Positions 33,737-43,314 of a stretch of 53,940 nt of DNA are shown here, piece after piece; within the stretch, counting starts at the first letter, position 1, and every line of letters starts with the position of its first letter. The notes below the pieces were generated by a model. It ran no database searches. It was not told where the DNA came from and saw only the letters and a program-made list of their open reading frames with translations. Position numbers and translations under genes: made by a program. The stretch spans positions 1-53,940 of the forward strand of contig CACLFQ010000004.1 of the NCBI GenBank assembly GCA_902606255.1. Reading direction: 5' to 3'. The stretch comes from an uncultured Prochlorococcus sp. GTDB taxonomy: Bacteria > Cyanobacteriota > Cyanobacteriia > PCC-6307 > Cyanobiaceae.

Positions 33737-34898
33737 CTAAATGATTTTCTGATAAACCTAATAAGAACTTTGATAAGAAATAAATAATTGTAATTATTAC
33801 AATAACAGTAAGAAATCCCTTATGCCTCCAATATAAGTATTGCTGCTCTGCTAGAACTGGCTTAGAGACAATCGCCAAAAATCTTTGTTGTTGCAAACTA
33901 TCTATCCTTGTAGATTCTGAAGTTGATAAAGCAGATTTATATAAATCCTCAGCAAATGCTAATTTTGATCTTAGGTTATTTAATTTTGCTACTTTTTTAT
34001 TTAAGTTCTTGCCTTCAGGACTGACAACTGCTCTACGCTCATTTTCAATCATTTTTTCTATTTCTTCAACAAGATTTAATACATCTAAAACTTCGGGAGC
34101 TTTGGGAGAAACAAACTTCTTTTTCATAGTTGCTAATTCTACTTTTTTTTGAGCTAAATTACTTTCTAAAGTAGCTATTAAATTATTTGTGGTTGCAGCA
34201 TCAAAAGACAAGTCTAAACTTTTGTTTTTTAGTTGAAAGCTTTGTAATTCATTTTGTGCAATTTCAAGTTTTTCAAGATTATCTGTTACTTGTTTTTTGG
34301 CAAAATCTAATTGTTTTTTATAAATATCTTGATTTAATTTATTGACAAAAAGTTCAGCTTGATTCAATAAAAAATTATTAATATTAAGAGAGGTTGAGGG
34401 CTCAAAACCAATAGTAGTTACTTTTAAAATTCCAGAAATTTCATCTAGAGTAACTGAAACTTGTTTTCTATAAAAGAAATATTTTTCTTCTCTAGAAATA
34501 TTAGTATTTAATCCTGCGAAAACATCTGGAAACTTCTTTTTATTAAGATTTACGAAAGGCATTTTTTCTTCTAAGTCTTCTAATACTTGAGTTGATAGCA
34601 AATAAGTTTTTAGATATCTTGCATCTTCTAATGAGCCTGTATTACCTGAACCAAGAAAGGCACCTAAAGAGAAAGTTGTGGAAGATTCATTTTGAGACTT
34701 TCTTACAACTACGTCTGCTGAGGTTATATATCTATTTCTTCCAATACCATAAAAATAGATGGTTGTTATTAATAATGATCCTGCAGCTACTAATAAATAA
34801 TTATTTCTATTTACCGATTTTTTCCTTTCTGATTTAGCTTTACTACCTTTCTTTAGAAAATAGTCAAAAAATCGAGCTAATCCAAATGATCCTTTCAC
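33726..34898 (-). CDS. kpsE: Capsule export inner-membrane protein, KpsE/CtrB/BexC family
   Basis: This 390-residue periplasmic adaptor links the KpsMT transporter to the outer-membrane exporter. It has a cytoplasmic basic N-terminus, TM1 at about 34-52 (LLVAAGSLLITTIYFYGIG), a Wzz-like periplasmic domain with Tyr-Ile-Thr-Ser-Ala start, a long coiled coil at about 195-335, and TM2 near 360-378 (LTVIVIITIIYFLSKFLL). No Pro-rich Wzz C-terminal motif is seen, consistent with the KpsE type. It lies between kpsT (30-base gap) and the last glycosyltransferase. Confidence 0.88.
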   Translation of the reverse strand: MKGSFGLARFFDYFLKKGSKAKSERKKSVNRNNYLLVAAGSLLITTIYFYGIGRNRYITSADVVVRKSQNESSTTFSLGAFLGSGNTGSLEDARYLKTYLLSTQVLEDLEEKMPFVNLNKKKFPDVFAGLNTNISREEKYFFYRKQVSVTLDEISGILKVTTIGFEPSTSLNINNFLLNQAELFVNKLNQDIYKKQLDFAKKQVTDNLEKLEIAQNELQSFQLKNKSLDLSFDAATTNNLIATLESNLAQKKVELATMKKKFVSPKAPEVLDVLNLVEEIEKMIENERRAVVSPEGKNLNKKVAKLNNLRSKLAFAEDLYKSALSTSESTRIDSLQQQRFLAIVSKPVLAEQQYLYWRHKGFLTVIVIITIIYFLSKFLLGLSENHLDEG

Positions 34899-34928
34899 AA
34901 TAAAAAAATAATATTTTGTGAAATTTAA

Positions 34929-35732
34929 TTACTTAATTTCACGCTTAATTCTATCAGATAACTGTATTTGATTTTTATTTAATTCCAACTTTTTACTACT
35001 ATAGATTGATCTTCTTGATTTTTTATTAGGATTATTCTGCTTTCTGGAAGACTGGTTTTTTTTATTTGATCTTAATAATTTTTTGTGTTCTTTAATTGCC
35101 TCCTGTATATTATCAAACTCAATAATTTTACCTTTGTTTAAAATAAATGCTTTCTGACATAAAGGCTTTAAACTCCAAAGATTGTGATTGACCATAAGAA
35201 AATCTGAGCTTGTCAGTTTCTTTTTTAGAATTTTTGCACATTTCTCTCTAAAAATAAAATCTCCAGCAGCACTAACCTCATCAATAAGATAAATATCGAA
35301 ATCAAATGCCATTGAGAGTGCAAAAGTAACTCTAGATCTCATCCCATCAGAATAATTTTTAAATGGTTTATCAAAATATTTCCCAATATCTGCAAAATCC
35401 TCTACAAAGTTTATCTTTTCTTGAATTTTTTCTTTTTCGTTACCATGAAATATCATTGATACAAATTTTGTATTTTCCCGAGCACTTAAACTTCCCTGAA
35501 AACCTCCTTTGAGACCAACTGGCCAACTAATTTTTTTATCTGTATATACTTTACCTGAGTCTGGGAAATCCATACCCCCAATTATCCTTAATAATGTACT
35601 TTTACCAGCACCGTTTCCACCTATTAAAGCTACTGATTCTCCAGTATTTATCTTAAATGATAAATCTTTAAAAACATAATTTCTCTTGCCATTATGAATA
35701 TAACTTTTGGTTAGATTTTTTACTTCAATCAT
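34929..35732 (-). CDS. kpsT: Capsular polysaccharide ABC transporter ATP-binding protein
   Basis: This protein powers export of lipid-linked capsule through KpsM. It has 267 residues. Walker A is IGGNGAGKST at 37-46, the ABC signature YSDGMRSRV is at 127-135, Walker B is IYLIDE at 147-152 and the H-loop is H183. KpsT proteins are normally about 215-225 residues. This one has an additional strongly basic tail (about 217-267, many Lys/Arg/Asn/Ser). It overlaps kpsM by 4 bases, so the two are translationally coupled. Confidence 0.93.
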   Translation of the reverse strand: MIEVKNLTKSYIHNGKRNYVFKDLSFKINTGESVALIGGNGAGKSTLLRIIGGMDFPDSGKVYTDKKISWPVGLKGGFQGSLSARENTKFVSMIFHGNEKEKIQEKINFVEDFADIGKYFDKPFKNYSDGMRSRVTFALSMAFDFDIYLIDEVSAAGDFIFREKCAKILKKKLTSSDFLMVNHNLWSLKPLCQKAFILNKGKIIEFDNIQEAIKEHKKLLRSNKKNQSSRKQNNPNKKSRRSIYSSKKLELNKNQIQLSDRIKREIK

Positions 35733-36550
35733 AAGGTTCTTAAAATCTTTTCATTATTTGAATAAACCCATAAGCCTAGAGTGCAAGAAACTATTGCAAA
35801 AGCTAAAGAATATGTAATTGAAATTTTATCTGGATTAATAATATAATCTTCATTAAAGCCATGACGTGTCATCTCAATAGCCTGCAAAATAGGATTCCAG
35901 CTTATAAAAGGTTGAAATCTTTGAGGGATATTTTCTAAAGAGAAAAATATCCCAGAAGTTAGAAATAATGGCCTTTGTATCAAGGTTACAAATAATTTTA
36001 TTAAAGGATATCTGTGTCCTGCAACCATAAAAAAAGTTCCTAATCCAAAGCTGGTCAATGCTAAAATTATGTAATTAGCAAATATCAAAGGAAGATCGTC
36101 AAGAGTAAAAATCTCAAATATTAGAAATATAGCGCAAGTTACAATAATAAATAAAAATGCAAAAAGACCTGTTTCTACATAAACCCTTGCAAGTATTGTG
36201 TCAATTGGTTTAACTTGCCGATAGAAAAATAAGGCTTTATTTGCTTCAATAGCATTAATGGACCTTATGATGATTTCAAAAAATAAAGTATAAAGAATAA
36301 TTCCACAGATCAAAAAAATAGGAACAAATGAAACATCAAGTCCACCAACACCTCTTTGACGAATAAATCCAAAAATTAAAAGAAATATTGTCAACGTACC
36401 TAAAGGCTGCAATAAGACTCCAAAGAAACCAAATCTGACTAAGCTTATTCTCGTTTTCAGTTCCCTATAAACTAATGCAGACACAACATTTTTTTGCTTA
36501 ATAAACCCTTTGATTATTGAATATACCTTTTTATTTTTAAGAATTTCCAT
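35729..36550 (-). CDS. kpsM: Capsular polysaccharide ABC transporter permease
   Basis: This 273-residue ABC-2 permease (CtrC/KpsM/Wzm type) has six predicted membrane helices, beginning with FFGVLLQPLGTLTIFLLIFGFI. The family motif near the C-terminus, FFSLENIPQRFQPFISWNPILQAIEMTRHG, is clear. Together with KpsT it moves the capsule polymer across the inner membrane. It overlaps kpsT by 4 bases and follows the outer-membrane exporter gene by 17 bases. Confidence 0.93.
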   Translation of the reverse strand: MEILKNKKVYSIIKGFIKQKNVVSALVYRELKTRISLVRFGFFGVLLQPLGTLTIFLLIFGFIRQRGVGGLDVSFVPIFLICGIILYTLFFEIIIRSINAIEANKALFFYRQVKPIDTILARVYVETGLFAFLFIIVTCAIFLIFEIFTLDDLPLIFANYIILALTSFGLGTFFMVAGHRYPLIKLFVTLIQRPLFLTSGIFFSLENIPQRFQPFISWNPILQAIEMTRHGFNEDYIINPDKISITYSLAFAIVSCTLGLWVYSNNEKILRTL

Positions 36551-36567
36551 TGATTTTAATTATTCTT

Positions 36568-37662
36568 TTAATCTCTATTCAAAATTTTGTAAAGCGAAGC
36601 GGCATTAATAATTGGCCTAATAGGCTCTACAGCAAATTTCAAAGTCGTTGTAGTTTTTGCTAATAAATTCTTAGGAACAATTATTACATCACCATCTATT
36701 AGTGCTGGATTAGAGTTTTTATTAATACCTGAAGAAGGATTAAAAACTATTTTTTTTTGAATTGTTGATCCATCATTTATTAATCTTATAAGTCTAATAT
36801 CGTTTCGCTTTGAATTTTCATTAAGCCCACCTGCTGAAAAAATTGCCAAGTTAAGTGGGCTGTTAGCTCTTATTTGCTGCAGACCAGGTTGTTTTACTTC
36901 CCCAATTACGTTTACAGTTATTGCGGCCGGAGAAAAACTAGATCCTGCTATTTTTAAAGATTCTTCTTCACCTCTAGATTTAGTCTTATTAATTTTTATA
37001 CTATCACCATCATATATGTAAGGGTTATTAACTGATATACCGTTACTTAATGCTTCCCAATAATTAAGAACAATCAGATCCTCATCATTATTACCTCTTC
37101 TTAATTCTATGTTTCTTAAATCTCCATTTGAAGTAATTCCGCCTGCTTTTTGAATTGCTTCTACGACTGTAGGCCAACCTTGTGATGTGACTACCGATGA
37201 CTCTCCTCCATCGGTATTAGATAATTTATTCATTGAGTTTAATCCAATACTATATATGCCTGGCCTTTGAACTTCGCCACTTACTAGTATCCTTACATCT
37301 CTGGTGGAAACTAAGTCGATATAAACTATGGGATTTCTTAGTATTTCTTTATATTTTCCCTGTATTTCCTTTTCAGTTTGATCAATAGTTAAACCCCAGA
37401 CTTTTAATGCACCTATTCTGGGTAGATTAATAGTGCCATCTGGTAGAACAGAAATAACTGTATTAAAACCTTCAGTTTGAAAAATTTTAAGTGAAATTTT
37501 ATCACCAGGTCCTAACTTGTATTTTGGGACTTTAAAGTTAATTTGATCTTTTATTAATGATGAATCTTTATTATTTTTATAATCAGAAGAGTTAATATTT
37601 TTAGTTTGAAATATAGAAAAAAATAAAAGAATTAGTAAAAAATTTTTTCCAAATATTTTCAT
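36568..37662 (-). CDS. kpsD: Polysaccharide export outer-membrane protein (KpsD/Wza/OPX family)
   Basis: This 364-residue protein has an N-terminal signal peptide (about 1-25, FLLILLFFSIF). The poly-export domain begins at YKLGPGDKISLKIFQTEGF (about 49-67). Two SLBB-type domains follow (VLVSGEVQRPGIYSIG near 130 and VNVIGEVKQPGLQQIRA near 250). It forms the outer-membrane channel of the ABC-dependent capsule system. The length is closer to Wza-like OPX proteins (about 380) than to E. coli KpsD (558), so the symbol is a functional label. It lies 89 bases after rmlB. Confidence 0.85.
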   Translation of the reverse strand: MKIFGKNFLLILLFFSIFQTKNINSSDYKNNKDSSLIKDQINFKVPKYKLGPGDKISLKIFQTEGFNTVISVLPDGTINLPRIGALKVWGLTIDQTEKEIQGKYKEILRNPIVYIDLVSTRDVRILVSGEVQRPGIYSIGLNSMNKLSNTDGGESSVVTSQGWPTVVEAIQKAGGITSNGDLRNIELRRGNNDEDLIVLNYWEALSNGISVNNPYIYDGDSIKINKTKSRGEEESLKIAGSSFSPAAITVNVIGEVKQPGLQQIRANSPLNLAIFSAGGLNENSKRNDIRLIRLINDGSTIQKKIVFNPSSGINKNSNPALIDGDVIIVPKNLLAKTTTTLKFAVEPIRPIINAASLYKILNRD

Positions 37663-37751
37663 AAAAAGCTATTTTTAATTAGATTATACTACTAAGGATA
37701 TTAAGATCAATATATTTAAAGCATGGGAAAAATAAAAATTTTAAATTTTCT

Positions 37752-38813
37752 TTATTTCATAAATTTAACATACCAATTTTTATTTTTTAAATACCACTTC
37801 ACAGTATCTTTAATCCCCTCTTCAAAACAATATATAGGATACCAATTCAACATTTTTTTGATTTTCTTGGACTCAATTGAATATCTAAAATCATGTCCTT
37901 TTCTATCTTCCACATAAGTAATTAAGCTACTATGCGAGAAAGTTTTTGGATTGATTTTATCAAGATAATTACAAATTAATTCAGCTATCTGGTTATTTGT
38001 TTTTTCCTCATTGCCCCCAATACAGTATCTTTCTCCAATTAGTCCATTTGTTAATACTTTGATAAGAGCATTAGCATGGTCTTCAACATGTAACCAATCT
38101 CTAATATTTTCTCCATTACCATAAATTGGTATTTTGGATTCGCATAGCGCATTTATTATAATTTTTGGTATTAATTTCTCAGGATATTGCCATGGTCCAT
38201 AATTGTTACAGCAATTAGTTATTAAGGTAGGAAGTGCGTATGTATGAAGCCATGAATTAACTAAATGATCACTAGAAGCCTTACTTGCTGAATAAGGACT
38301 TCTTGGCTTGTATTGAGATTCCTCATTAAATTTTCCTTTTTTACCCAAGGTCCCGAATACCTCATCAGTGCTTATGTGATGAAATTTGAAATTATTTTTT
38401 CTATCATTGGGAAGATTTTTATAATGTAGTCTCGATGACTCAAGTAGATTATATGTACCAATAATATTGCTTGTAATAAAATCTTTGGGATTTTCTATAG
38501 ATCTGTCTACGTGACTTTCCGCAGCGAGATGCATAACTAAATCTGGATCAGCAAAATCAACAGCGTTTGATGTATCTACTTGATTTTTAAGATCTACATT
38601 CATAAATCGATACCTTTCTGTATTTTTTAATCCTAAATTTAATAATTCTTTATTAACTGAGGTTAGATCGCTTGCATAACTCATTTTGTCGAGGTTAAAA
38701 ATAGTACATTCTGAATCTTTCAATAATTTTCGAATAACAGCACCACCAATGAAACCAGCACCTCCTGTTATTAATATCCTCGGTTTACGTTGAAAGTAAT
38801 GAAAAATATCCAT
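37752..38813 (-). CDS. rmlB: dTDP-glucose 4,6-dehydratase
   Basis: This is the second step of dTDP-L-rhamnose synthesis. The 353-residue SDR protein has the NAD motif TGGAGFIGG at 16-24, VMHLAAESHVDRS, the active-site block HISTDEVFG (Asp-Glu pair), and the catalytic Y and K in SPYSASKASSDH. The FCIGG-like end blocks RYCIGGNEEKTN and WYPIYCFEEGI are normal. Its start lies 3 bases after the rmlD stop, within the rml operon. The 3' end is AT-rich but in frame. Confidence 0.95.
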   Translation of the reverse strand: MDIFHYFQRKPRILITGGAGFIGGAVIRKLLKDSECTIFNLDKMSYASDLTSVNKELLNLGLKNTERYRFMNVDLKNQVDTSNAVDFADPDLVMHLAAESHVDRSIENPKDFITSNIIGTYNLLESSRLHYKNLPNDRKNNFKFHHISTDEVFGTLGKKGKFNEESQYKPRSPYSASKASSDHLVNSWLHTYALPTLITNCCNNYGPWQYPEKLIPKIIINALCESKIPIYGNGENIRDWLHVEDHANALIKVLTNGLIGERYCIGGNEEKTNNQIAELICNYLDKINPKTFSHSSLITYVEDRKGHDFRYSIESKKIKKMLNWYPIYCFEEGIKDTVKWYLKNKNWYVKFMK

Positions 38814-38816
38814 AGT

Positions 38817-39719
38817 TTAACTAAGAATAATATTCTTATTTTGTTGATACTCGATTAAGATTTTTCTTAAATTTTCTTTCCAGTTAATTGGTTTAATATC
38901 TAAAAGTTTAACAGTATTAAGGGTATCTAGAACAGAATACTTAGGTCTTTTTGCGAGGGTTAAATATTCTGTACTATTTATAGGATTAATCTTCGCTTTT
39001 TTTTCTATTATTTTTAATTCTTTAGCAATATCACCTATAGCATCTGCAATATCAAACCAGCTTGCCATTCCTTCATCACACCAATGCATAATGAAAGGTA
39101 AATTTTTTTTATGTTTAAATTTTATTATTTCCCAGCAAACCTTACCTAAATCAGCTGCACTAGTTGGAGATCCAATTTGGTCTGATACTACATCTATGTA
39201 TTTTCTTTCAGAGTGAAGTTTAAGCATCGTTAAAATAAAATTTTTTCCTCTTGGGCTTATTACCCAACTAGTTCTTAGGATAGTGGCATTTTTAATATTC
39301 TTAATATTCTTTTTAATTAGTTCTTCTCCAAGAGATTTTGATAAACCATATTTAGATAAGGGATTCTTTTTTTGGTTTTCCTTATATGGATAATTTTGTT
39401 TACCATCAAAAACGTAGTCAGTGCTTAGTTGTAATAAATTCCCATTAATTTCGTTAATTGCTTCTGTAAAAGCTTTAGGCGCATAACTATTGATTTTTTT
39501 ACAAATAGAAAATTCTTTCTCAGCATCATCAACTGCAGTATATGCACCACAATTAATTACCCAATCAGGTCTATTTTCTCGAAATATCTTTTTGCAAGAT
39601 TCATAATTAGCCAAATCTAATTGCTTTCTATCTGGATAAATTAAATCCACTTTTTTAGGCTTGAATTTTATAATTTCTTGACCCACTTGGCCAGATCCAC
39701 CAGTTAAGAGAACCTTCAT
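38817..39719 (-). CDS. rmlD: dTDP-4-dehydrorhamnose reductase
   Basis: This NAD(P)H-dependent last step makes dTDP-L-rhamnose. The 300-residue SDR protein has the motif LTGGSGQVGQEI at 5-16, PDWVINCGAYTAVDDAE, STDYVFDG, the catalytic Y in YGLSKSLGEE and LRTSWVI. All are standard for RmlD. It lies 8 bases after rmlC and 3 before rmlB. The length is normal. Confidence 0.95.
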   Translation of the reverse strand: MKVLLTGGSGQVGQEIIKFKPKKVDLIYPDRKQLDLANYESCKKIFRENRPDWVINCGAYTAVDDAEKEFSICKKINSYAPKAFTEAINEINGNLLQLSTDYVFDGKQNYPYKENQKKNPLSKYGLSKSLGEELIKKNIKNIKNATILRTSWVISPRGKNFILTMLKLHSERKYIDVVSDQIGSPTSAADLGKVCWEIIKFKHKKNLPFIMHWCDEGMASWFDIADAIGDIAKELKIIEKKAKINPINSTEYLTLAKRPKYSVLDTLNTVKLLDIKPINWKENLRKILIEYQQNKNIILS

Positions 39720-39727
39720 TTTAGATT

Positions 39728-40306
39728 TTAATTGAAAACCTCAGCATTTTTCAAAAAAGAAGCTTTTGAATCCTTTTCTGATAATTTTGGTTTTGAACAA
39801 TTTATTTCTATTAAAGGCCAATTAATATTTATATCTTTGTCATCCCATCTTATAGACCTGCCTTGCTCTTTTATCCATAACTCACTTGTTTTATAAAGAA
39901 CTTCTGAGTTTTCTTCTAGAGCTAAGAAACCATGTGCAAATCCAACTGGTATCCAAATCATTAGTTTGTCTATATTATCTAGTACTATGCTTGTCCACTC
40001 ACCGAAAGTTGAAGAACTTTTTCTTATATCTACGGCTACATCAAATACTGCACCTGAAACACATCTAACTAGCTTGCCTTGAGGTTTAGGCCCAATTTGA
40101 TAATGAAGGCCTCTGAGTACACCAATATTGGATGATGAGTGGTTATCCTGTAAGAATTTCACTTCTTCCCCAACTGCATTATTGAATATTTCTTGATTCC
40201 AACTTTCATAAAAGAAGCCTCTCTCATCTTCAAATACTCTTGGTTTAAGAATAAAAACTTCTTTAAGAATATTGCCCTTATTTGAGGATAAATTTTTAAT
40301 ATCCAT
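39728..40306 (-). CDS. rmlC: dTDP-4-dehydrorhamnose 3,5-epimerase
   Basis: This 192-residue cupin has the catalytic His in VLRGLHYQ, the partner blocks KLVRCVSGAVFDVAVDIRKSS, WIPVGFAHGFLAL, and a Tyr in VLYKTSELW. It epimerises the 4-keto-sugar at C3 and C5. It lies between rmlA (18-base gap) and rmlD (8-base gap). Nothing is unusual about it. Confidence 0.95.
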   Translation of the reverse strand: MDIKNLSSNKGNILKEVFILKPRVFEDERGFFYESWNQEIFNNAVGEEVKFLQDNHSSSNIGVLRGLHYQIGPKPQGKLVRCVSGAVFDVAVDIRKSSSTFGEWTSIVLDNIDKLMIWIPVGFAHGFLALEENSEVLYKTSELWIKEQGRSIRWDDKDININWPLIEINCSKPKLSEKDSKASFLKNAEVFN

Positions 40307-40324
40307 TTTCTAAATTAATTGTTT

Positions 40325-41221
40325 TTAAGCTCCTAAAGTTTTTTTATTTTCATAAAGAATTGATCTTAAATAATCTCCATATCCACTTTTAATTAAATTA
40401 GTTGATAATGAATAAAGTTGATCATCATTAATATAACCCATCCTCCATGCGACTTCTTCGGGACATCCAATTTTTAAACCTTGCCTTTTTTCTAATAATC
40501 TTATGTAAGATGAGGCTTCGTGAAGAGAATCCGTTGTTCCTGTATCTAGCCAGGTCATCCCTCTATTCATTTTCTCCACGATTAATTTACCTTCTTGAAT
40601 ATACATTTTGTTTATATCTGTTATTTCTAGCTCGCCTCTATTTGAGGGTTTAATTTTTTTTGCTTTTTCAACAACAGAGTTGTCATAGAAATATAAACCA
40701 GTTATGGCAAATTTACTCTTTGGATTCCTTGGCTTTTCCTCGATATTGTAAACTATTCCGTTGGAGTCAAATTCTAAAACACCATACCTCTCTGGATTAA
40801 CAACTGAGTAGGCAAATATTGAAGCTCCTTCATTTAAAAGATAGTTTTTTTGTAATTTATTAACAAAGAAATCTCCATGAAACAAATTATCCCCCAGTAT
40901 TAATGTAACGCTTGAATTATCAATGAATTTTTCCCCTATGAGAAATGCTTGCGCTATCCCCTCAGGTTTTTTCTGGATTTCGTAACTTATATTTATGCCA
41001 AACTGTGATCCATTTCCTAAAAGCTTTTTGAAAGATTCATTATCATGAGGGGTAGTAATAATTAATATATCTTTAATCCCCGAAAGCATAATTGTGGACA
41101 AGGGATAATAGATCATAGGCTTGTCATAAATTGGTATTAATTGTTTACTAATTACTTTTGTGATTGGATGCAATCTGCTCCCGTTACCACCCGCTAAAAT
41201 AATACCTTTTCTTTTTATCAT
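40325..41221 (-). CDS. rmlA: Glucose-1-phosphate thymidylyltransferase
   Basis: This enzyme makes dTDP-glucose from dTTP and glucose-1-P. The 298-residue protein has the nucleotidyltransferase signature LAGGNGSRLHPITKVISKQ at 9-27, then LILGDNLFHG, EEKPRNPKS and a GRGELEITDIN-like block. The Ser/Asn variation in GGNGSR (usual GGSGTR) is conservative. It is the first gene of the long minus-strand operon. Its ATG is at 41219-41221, facing kpsC across a 98-base divergent promoter region. Confidence 0.95.
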   Translation of the reverse strand: MIKRKGIILAGGNGSRLHPITKVISKQLIPIYDKPMIYYPLSTIMLSGIKDILIITTPHDNESFKKLLGNGSQFGINISYEIQKKPEGIAQAFLIGEKFIDNSSVTLILGDNLFHGDFFVNKLQKNYLLNEGASIFAYSVVNPERYGVLEFDSNGIVYNIEEKPRNPKSKFAITGLYFYDNSVVEKAKKIKPSNRGELEITDINKMYIQEGKLIVEKMNRGMTWLDTGTTDSLHEASSYIRLLEKRQGLKIGCPEEVAWRMGYINDDQLYSLSTNLIKSGYGDYLRSILYENKKTLGA

Positions 41222-41234
41222 TATATGAATTCTA

Positions 41235-41257
41235 TTTGATTATCAATTTTGATTATC
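41235..41257. promoter_or_regulatory. Tandem TTTGATTATC direct repeat in the rmlA/kpsC divergent promoter region
   Basis: TTTGATTATC occurs at 41235-41244 and again at 41248-41257, 13 bases apart. It lies between the two capsule operons, where a shared operator would sit. The period is not a full helical turn and the sequence is AT-rich, so this is suggestive only. Confidence 0.25.
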
Positions 41258-41282
41258 TATATTACTTGAAAGGAATACTTGT

Positions 41283-41312
41283 TTGATATGCAATAAAATT
41301 AAAAGTTATAAT
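41283..41312 (+). promoter_or_regulatory. Sigma-70 promoter for kpsC
   Basis: A -35 TTGATA (41283-41288) and a consensus -10 TATAAT (41307-41312) are separated by 18 bases. Transcription would begin about 7 bases later, at or next to the kpsC ATG (41320), which leaves almost no leader and no ribosome-binding site. Confidence 0.5.
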
Positions 41313-41319
41313 TCAGAAA

Positions 41320-43314
41320 ATGAAAACTAATATGTATAAAGATTTTTTTTATAAGTTTTTTTTAATGAAGTCAAGAACGAAAAAAATCATAAAAGAATTT
41401 CAATTAGATAATAAAATTCTCTATTCATGGGGGATGAAAAGATCAGGAGAATTCCATCGAAATAATACAAAAAATAAAAAATTAGTTTTTATTGAAGATG
41501 GATTTGTTCATTCATTTGGGATAAAAAAGAAGAAAATACCTTTTAGCATTTGTTACGATAATCGAGGAATATACTACGATTGCGATAGCGATAACGATTT
41601 GAAAAAGTATGTTAAAGAAAAACTAAGTAAAAAAAATATTACTAGAGCAAAAAAAATAATAGAATTATGGAAAAAATATTCGATTTCCAAATATAATTTC
41701 TCATCTTTTATAGAACCTCCCTCATTTCCTTACATACTTTTGGTAGATCAAACTTTTGGAGATCTTTCTATAGATTACGGAGATGCTGATGAGAATTCAT
41801 TCAAAAAGATGTTTGAATTCGCAGTCAATAATTGGCCTGAGCATAAGATTATTATAAAGTCACATCCAGACGTAATTAACTATAAAAAAAAAGGTTGCAT
41901 TGACATATCTAAGTATTCAAAAGATAGAATTATTATTCTGGGGGATATTGGGCAAATAAATAGATTAATAGAGTTTAGTTCAGCAGTATGCGTAGTAACT
42001 AGCCAAGTAGGGTTTGAAGCTTTAATTTATGGTAAGGACGTTCATGTCTTTGGTAAACCATTTTATTCAGGGTTAGGTCTAACAATTGATCATAATACAA
42101 ATAATAAGCAGGTTAATAATCAAATTAAACTTGAGCAGCTTGTATTTTCTTCTTTAGTAAAGTATCAAATTTGTTTAGATCCAAGAACAAAAAAAGAATG
42201 TGAAGTTGAAGAAATAATGCAATATATTCATTATTTAAGAAAAACTTCTAAATTTTTCCCAAAAGATTTAGAGGCTATGAATTTAACTCCTTGGAAAGCA
42301 AGGCAAATTAATCGTTTTGTTTATCCTGTTAATGGGAAAAAAGTAAAATTTTTGAAAAGATTCAAAAGTAAAATGAAAAATATTATTGTTTGGGGTAAAA
42401 ATACAAGAACTGAAGGCTATATTAATCAAGTCGATGATTTTATTTCAGTAGAAGATGGATTCATCAGATCTGTTGGTCTTGGTGGTGATCTATACCCTCC
42501 ATTAAGCCTTTTATTTGATAAAAGAGGCATACATTATGATGCCAGTAGGGTAAGTGATCTAGAGGATCAACTTCAAAATAGTAATGTAAACTATAATGAA
42601 AAGATGAGAGCAAGAAATCTTGTAGATTTAATAATTAAATTTAAAATTAGTAAGTATAACCTTAGAGTAACTGAAAAAATTAAGTTACCGAAAAATGCTA
42701 TTAATAAAGAGATAATTGGTGTCCTTGGCCAAGTGGAAAGTGATAATTCTATTATTTATGGTGTTCCTGAGAATAATATTCAAAGAACAAATTTTGCATT
42801 AGTTGAGCAGGTTAGGAAAGATTACCCAGATGCCTATATCATTTATAAACCACACCCTGATACTGAGTCTGGTCTAAGAATAAAAGGTAAAGAAGAAGAT
42901 TCTATTATTATTAACGCTGATCTTATCGCGCATAAAACTTCACTTGAAGATCTATTTAATAAAGTTGATAGGATAGCTGTTTTTACTTCCCTAGGTGGAT
43001 TTGAAGCCTTAATAAGGGGAATATCGGTGATTACATATGGTTTCCCATTTTATGCAGGCTGGGGGCTAACCCAAGACTATTTAGAACAACATGCATGGGC
43101 AAAAAGAAGAACTCGTAAATTGACGATAGAAGAATTAACTTTTATTAGCTTAATTAAATATCCTTTCTATTCAAGCATTAAGTTTAATTGCCTTACTGAA
43201 GTAGAGAATATTTTTGAAGAGATACTTGAAAGTAGTGGGGAAAGAAATTTGGAGCAAATTGTATTTAAGTATTGGGGTATTTTAAAAGACTACTTTTCAA
43301 GAATTAGTAAATAA
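41320..43314 (+). CDS. kpsC: Capsule beta-Kdo glycosyltransferase KpsC
   Basis: KpsC alternates two Kdo transfer activities to extend the poly-Kdo linker on which group-2 capsules are built. The 664-residue protein is an internal duplication. The N-half carries FIEDGFVHSFGI, IKSHPD and SSAVCVVTSQVGFEALIYG; the C-half carries VEDGFIRSVGLGG, YKPHPDTESG and FTSLGGFEALIRG. Both halves keep the GT-B pocket motifs. The length matches E. coli KpsC (675). The next gene, kpsS, starts right after its stop codon with no gap. Confidence 0.95.
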   Translation: MKTNMYKDFFYKFFLMKSRTKKIIKEFQLDNKILYSWGMKRSGEFHRNNTKNKKLVFIEDGFVHSFGIKKKKIPFSICYDNRGIYYDCDSDNDLKKYVKEKLSKKNITRAKKIIELWKKYSISKYNFSSFIEPPSFPYILLVDQTFGDLSIDYGDADENSFKKMFEFAVNNWPEHKIIIKSHPDVINYKKKGCIDISKYSKDRIIILGDIGQINRLIEFSSAVCVVTSQVGFEALIYGKDVHVFGKPFYSGLGLTIDHNTNNKQVNNQIKLEQLVFSSLVKYQICLDPRTKKECEVEEIMQYIHYLRKTSKFFPKDLEAMNLTPWKARQINRFVYPVNGKKVKFLKRFKSKMKNIIVWGKNTRTEGYINQVDDFISVEDGFIRSVGLGGDLYPPLSLLFDKRGIHYDASRVSDLEDQLQNSNVNYNEKMRARNLVDLIIKFKISKYNLRVTEKIKLPKNAINKEIIGVLGQVESDNSIIYGVPENNIQRTNFALVEQVRKDYPDAYIIYKPHPDTESGLRIKGKEEDSIIINADLIAHKTSLEDLFNKVDRIAVFTSLGGFEALIRGISVITYGFPFYAGWGLTQDYLEQHAWAKRRTRKLTIEELTFISLIKYPFYSSIKFNCLTEVENIFEEILESSGERNLEQIVFKYWGILKDYFSRISK

